Positions 25,528 to 27,953 of a DNA stretch of 27,953 nucleotides are shown here, piece after piece. Origin of the DNA: Deltaproteobacteria bacterium RIFOXYA12_FULL_61_11. GTDB lineage: Bacteria; Bdellovibrionota_F; JAHFAK01; YA12-FULL-61-11. Each line of letters starts with the position of its first letter. The first letter of the stretch is position 1. Where the stretch lies: the NCBI GenBank assembly GCA_001799195.1, contig MGSU01000300.1, forward strand, positions 1,445 to 29,397, given 5' to 3'. A program made the translations under genes and the position numbers. The notes below the pieces were generated by a model that saw nothing but the letters and a program-made list of their open reading frames with translations, had not been told where the DNA came from and ran no database searches.

Positions 25528-25701
25528 TTACCCATTACGTACAGAATACTGGGCAAAAGTACAGGTTGGGGCCTCGTTGCCCCACGGGTAAGTTCGACCG
25601 TCGCTGCCCCGCGCCGCATACTCCCACTGCGCCTCGGTTGGCAGGTCGCCGCCAGGGTTATCACTCCACATGTAATACTTGGCCCAAATCTGACTCTTCA
25701 T
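25528..25701 (-). pseudogene. Fragment of a formylglycine-generating-enzyme (FGE-sulfatase) domain
   Basis: A 57-codon frame (ATG at 25701, TAA at 25528-25530) encodes the core FGE/SUMF1 signature [17 protein letters not shown], followed by [14 protein letters not shown]. This is a highly characteristic block of that roughly 250-residue domain. Everything before and after it is missing, so it is a fragment. It overlaps the 3' end of the thrombospondin-type gene by 41 bases in another frame. That suggests the upstream gene's tail was joined to the middle of an FGE gene by a deletion or insertion event. Confidence 0.7.
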
Positions 25702-27388
25702 ACCCGGTTACTATCCGGGTGTCATATGAAAATGATATTTGCGAAAAACCATATGACCATTGAATCTCATTCAGCGATTGGTAAACCTGGACAGCAGTGG
25801 GCGTCCCTTGAGCATCGATGACTTCCTGTTGGGTCGAGCCCAAGGTAAAAGTTTCACCAGGTATTTTGCTACCCATGTAGACGATCAAATCTTCTCCCAT
25901 ACTGTATTCGTCATATCCAATAACTTGTTCCGTGTCATAAGCGAAGGTTACCTGTGAAAAACCATACGACCATTGAATCTCATTTAACGATTGATAAACC
26001 TGGATTTCTGTTGGTGGTCCTTGAACATTCCTGACAGCTTCCTGCGTTGATCCTATTGAAAATGTAGCGATATTTGGCAGCAGATCACTAAGATCAGGAT
26101 AATCATCACCATCGGTATCTGTATCATTCGGGTTAGTGCCGGTATCCTTCTTCAACGGATCGGTCCCCGCCGTCACCTCCGCCTGATCCGTCAACCCATC
26201 TCCGTCGTCATCGGTATCAGCGTTGTTGCCGATACCATCGTGGTCTGTGTCCACACTCTCGTCGGGATCCCGGGGGAAGGCATCGCTTGCATCGGCTACC
26301 GTGTCCCCGTCTTGATCGCCGTCCCCTGCATCGCACAACCCGTCGCCGTCAAGATCCGGCCCGTCGGCCGAGGGGTCTACCTCCTCCCCTCCAGCGCACT
26401 CGTCGCAGGTGTCTTCGTCGAGATCGTGACAAAGCAGACCATCGAGGGGCTGCTCATCGTCCTCGTTCAACACCCCATCGCCGTCGATATCGTCATCCTC
26501 GAAGTCGTACAAGCCGTCATCATCGGTATCGGGCACCACGTCGCTGCTCACGTCCGGGTCACTGCCGTGCTCTTCTTCGAAGTCATTGTCTTGGCCGTCG
26601 CCGTCGATATCGTCATCCAGATAGTCGTATATCTTATCCCCGTCCAGGTCCGCCGGCAGCGAAGCCTTGTTCAGCGGGTCGCTACCCTGGGCGGTCTCAT
26701 CCTCATTCAATACCCCGTCGCCGTCGATATCGTCGTCAAGATAGTCGTATACCTTGTCACCATCCAGGTCCGCCGGCACCGAAGCCTTGTTCAGCGGGTC
26801 GCTACCCTGGGCGGTCTCATCCTCATTCAACACCCCGTCGCCATCGATATCGGCATCCTCGAAGTCGAACAACCCATCATCGTCGGTATCAGGCACCACC
26901 TCGCTGCTCACGTCCGGGTCACTGCCGTGCTCCTCTTCGAAGTCATTGTCCTGGCCGTCGCCGTCCCGATCGTTATCTGTTGTATCTCGCTTCCCATCCC
27001 CATCGGCATCGAGCACGGCCTCGATCTTCGAAGTTGTTGGTGAGGGCTGCGGGGTTCCTCCCACACACGCGATGGTGTACGAATAGTTGACCCCGTCCTC
27101 GGTCGCGGCGTCGAGCCAGGTCAAGGTGGCAACCCTGCCCACCTCTTCAGGCTTGCCGCCGGCCTCGCTGCGGTAGACCATGTATTCAACGCACGGCACC
27201 TTCCCTCCCGGGGCTTTCCAGGTCAGCACCACCCCGTCATCCTGGGATTTCACGGTGAGCTGATAGGGGTTGCCATGGGTGGTGGGGTTCTTGGGGTCGA
27301 AGGGGTTGCTGTGTTCGAATGGGGGTTCAAAGCAGGAGACAAGGGAAAGAAGGACCAGCAGAAAGCATTTCCGTAGGGGCGAGACCAT
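25661..27388 (-). CDS. Lipoprotein with FnIII, thrombospondin type 3 repeats and duplicated C-terminal domain
   Basis: The 575 residues begin with a signal peptide and lipobox LVSC (C19), then [10 protein letters not shown]. Residues about 40-125 resemble a fibronectin type III domain ([19 protein letters not shown]). Residues 126-435 are thrombospondin type 3-like Asp-rich calcium repeats (DxDxDGxxD). Four 40-residue modules at 146-305 are followed by a Cys-containing stretch ([15 protein letters not shown]). Residues 443-575 are two copies of a 71-residue unit ([18 protein letters not shown]...[10 protein letters not shown]). The protein is probably a rigid calcium-loaded stalk anchored by lipid. 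The ATG at 27388 lies in the loop of a REP hairpin; the open frame further upstream is not coding-like. The stop falls inside an FGE fragment. Confidence 0.87.
   Translation of the reverse strand: MVSPLRKCFLLVLLSLVSCFEPPFEHSNPFDPKNPTTHGNPYQLTVKSQDDGVVLTWKAPGGKVPCVEYMVYRSEAGGKPEEVGRVATLTWLDAATEDGVNYSYTIACVGGTPQPSPTTSKIEAVLDADGDGKRDTTDNDRDGDGQDNDFEEEHGSDPDVSSEVVPDTDDDGLFDFEDADIDGDGVLNEDETAQGSDPLNKASVPADLDGDKVYDYLDDDIDGDGVLNEDETAQGSDPLNKASLPADLDGDKIYDYLDDDIDGDGQDNDFEEEHGSDPDVSSDVVPDTDDDGLYDFEDDDIDGDGVLNEDDEQPLDGLLCHDLDEDTCDECAGGEEVDPSADGPDLDGDGLCDAGDGDQDGDTVADASDAFPRDPDESVDTDHDGIGNNADTDDDGDGLTDQAEVTAGTDPLKKDTGTNPNDTDTDGDDYPDLSDLLPNIATFSIGSTQEAVRNVQGPPTEIQVYQSLNEIQWSYGFSQVTFAYDTEQVIGYDEYSMGEDLIVYMGSKIPGETFTLGSTQQEVIDAQGTPTAVQVYQSLNEIQWSYGFSQISFSYDTRIVTGYEESDLGQVLHVE
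25664..26062 (-). repeat. Tandem duplication encoding the C-terminal 71-residue unit
   Basis: Two copies (26062-25850 and 25849-25664) encode the same unit, including the identical run [17 protein letters not shown]. The DNA is also very similar, for example ACCATTGAATCTCATT in both, so the duplication is recent. This part is visibly more AT-rich than the rest of the gene. Confidence 0.85.
26474..26953 (-). repeat. Four 120-bp modules (A-B-B-A) in the thrombospondin-type array
   Basis: Exactly four 40-codon units fill residues 146-305. Units one and four share [17 protein letters not shown]. Units two and three share [18 protein letters not shown] and are nearly identical in DNA (compare 26641-26700 with 26761-26820). 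All four end DIDGDG except for one substitution. Confidence 0.9.
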
Positions 27389-27436
27389 GTTCTCGCCCCT
27401 TGGCTCGAATGGGCGGATACATGGATCCGCCCCTAC
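27373..27436. repeat. 64-bp REP-like double hairpin, copy 1
   Basis: The element starts GTAGGGGCG and ends CGCCCCTAC and contains two hairpins: GGGGCGAGA/TCTCGCCCC (27376-27384 with 27391-27399) and GGGCGGAT/ATCCGCCC. It overlaps the first codons of the thrombospondin-type lipoprotein gene. A second copy lies about 430 bases away in the same orientation. The stretch 27437-27543 between it and the RAYT fragment shows nothing else I can support. Confidence 0.88.
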
Positions 27437-27543
27437 GACGGCACTGAAACCATCTCCATCGTTGGTCACCATGATGCCAGGCGCTTGCATGGCCCATCGT
27501 AAGGACGAAAAAGGTTTCGCCGCTATCGGGGGATACTTACCCT

Positions 27544-27798
27544 TCATTCGCACCATGGATCCATCCCCTTGTTTGAGGTTTGGGGAGCCGAGGGATGGTT
27601 GCGGTCCTCTTCCCAGCGCCAGGGGTTCTGAACAATGTAGTTGCGAATGCGTTGGAGTTCGGCCTCGTCGCGGATGATGCGATCGTGATAGTTGCGTTGC
27701 CACAGCCGACCCCGAAAGGGCGGCCAAGCGTTCCGTTCCACCCTTCGGATGTATTCATTGGTGGTCATGCGTTTGAACCACGAAATATATCTGCCCAA
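27544..27798 (-). pseudogene. REP-associated tyrosine transposase (RAYT), C-terminal fragment
   Basis: The frame reads ISWFKRMTTNEYIRRV, then RLWQRNYHDRIIRDEAELQR and IRNYIVQNPWRW. This is the C-terminal half of TnpA_REP/RAYT proteins, with the catalytic-tyrosine segment WQRNYHDRII. RAYTs are single-strand HUH-type transposases that act on REP hairpins. The N-terminal half with the His-hydrophobic-His motif is missing. Upstream the frame runs directly into REP copy 2, so the gene was truncated at the REP. It is unlikely to be active. Confidence 0.8.
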
Positions 27799-27803
27799 CC
27801 CCC

Positions 27804-27867
27804 GTAGGGGCGAAACCAAGTTTTCGCCCCTGGGTTCGATTGGGCGGATACATTGATCCGCCCCTAC
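27804..27867. repeat. 64-bp REP-like double hairpin, copy 2
   Basis: It has the same length and orientation as copy 1. The first stem is GGGGCGAAA/TTTCGCCCC, differing from copy 1 by a G-to-A and a matching C-to-T change that keep the pairing. The second stem GGGCGGAT/ATCCGCCC is unchanged. It sits exactly at the 5' break of the RAYT fragment. Confidence 0.88.
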
Positions 27868-27890
27868 ATATTGCAGTCCCAAGCGGGACA

Positions 27891-27953
27891 TCACCACACT
27901 CCCGTCAGGGCCAGACCGCCGGAGGGCAGGAACTGCAGGGAATACCGGCGTTG
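27891..27953 (-). CDS. Possible C-terminal end of a protein cut by the window edge
   Basis: From the window edge the minus strand reads 20 open codons (ending PSGGLALTGVW) to TGA at 27891-27893. It looks like a natural protein end, but 20 codons cannot establish a gene. Sequence beyond the window would decide. Confidence 0.22.
   Translation of the reverse strand, partial: QRRYSLQFLPSGGLALTGVW

Noticed and set aside
26240-27043. Two 267-codon plus-strand frames
   Set aside because: They are shadows of the Asp-rich repeat array. Repetitive GAC/GAT codons leave the opposite strand open by composition.
27537-27758. An alternative minus-strand frame over the RAYT fragment
   Set aside because: The overlapping frame 27544-27798 gives the recognisable RAYT motif WQRNYHDRII; this one gives none.

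Overview
The window is GC-rich chromosomal DNA from a Gram-negative bacterium. Diderm signs are four predicted lipoproteins with lipoboxes, a MotA/ExbB-type inner-membrane channel with a MotB-like partner, and an N-terminally anchored periplasmic-type domain on an antiporter. HD-GYP signalling, thrombospondin type 3 repeats, a dockerin-like pair and a REP/RAYT remnant fit an uncultured Myxococcota- or Desulfobacterota-like (old deltaproteobacterial) lineage. This placement is inference only; no taxonomic marker was compared.

Layout. Positions 1-3585 (minus): secA, a thioredoxin and a truncated membrane-anchored coiled-coil protein in one transcriptional direction. Positions 3844-9191 (plus): a translationally coupled pair of SbcD/YhaO-like and SbcC/YhaN-like proteins, in which the phosphoesterase has lost nearly all of its metal ligands and the ATPase carries two central membrane segments. 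Positions 9207-13099 (minus): four overlapping genes, namely a MotA/TolQ/ExbB-like channel with a coiled-coil tail, a MotB/ZorB-like anchored partner, an unknown helical protein and rlmN. This recalls the channel part of Zorya anti-phage systems and is the best candidate here for an undescribed system. Positions 13241-17399 (minus): a radical SAM/SPASM protein, an HD-GYP response regulator and an NhaC-family antiporter. Positions 17478-19982 (minus): a secreted Cys-rich protein with 17 repeats behind a dockerin-like pair, closed by a strong terminator.

Positions 20214-21371 (plus): a stand-alone MshEN-domain protein, tadA and tRNA-Ser(CGA) with its terminator. After this the sequence becomes a patchwork: a lipoprotein with an internal domain duplication (21629-22489), an unexplained spacer, a phosphoesterase-DUF3089 fusion lipoprotein (23044-25257), what look like IS21-type terminal repeats, a fragment of a formylglycine-generating-enzyme (FGE) domain, and a thrombospondin type 3 lipoprotein (25661-27388). 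The start codon of that last gene lies inside a 64-bp REP-like double hairpin. A second copy of the same element sits at the break of a truncated REP-associated transposase. The right 6 kb therefore looks like an accessory, rearranged region, while the left 21 kb is mostly housekeeping plus two unusual operons.
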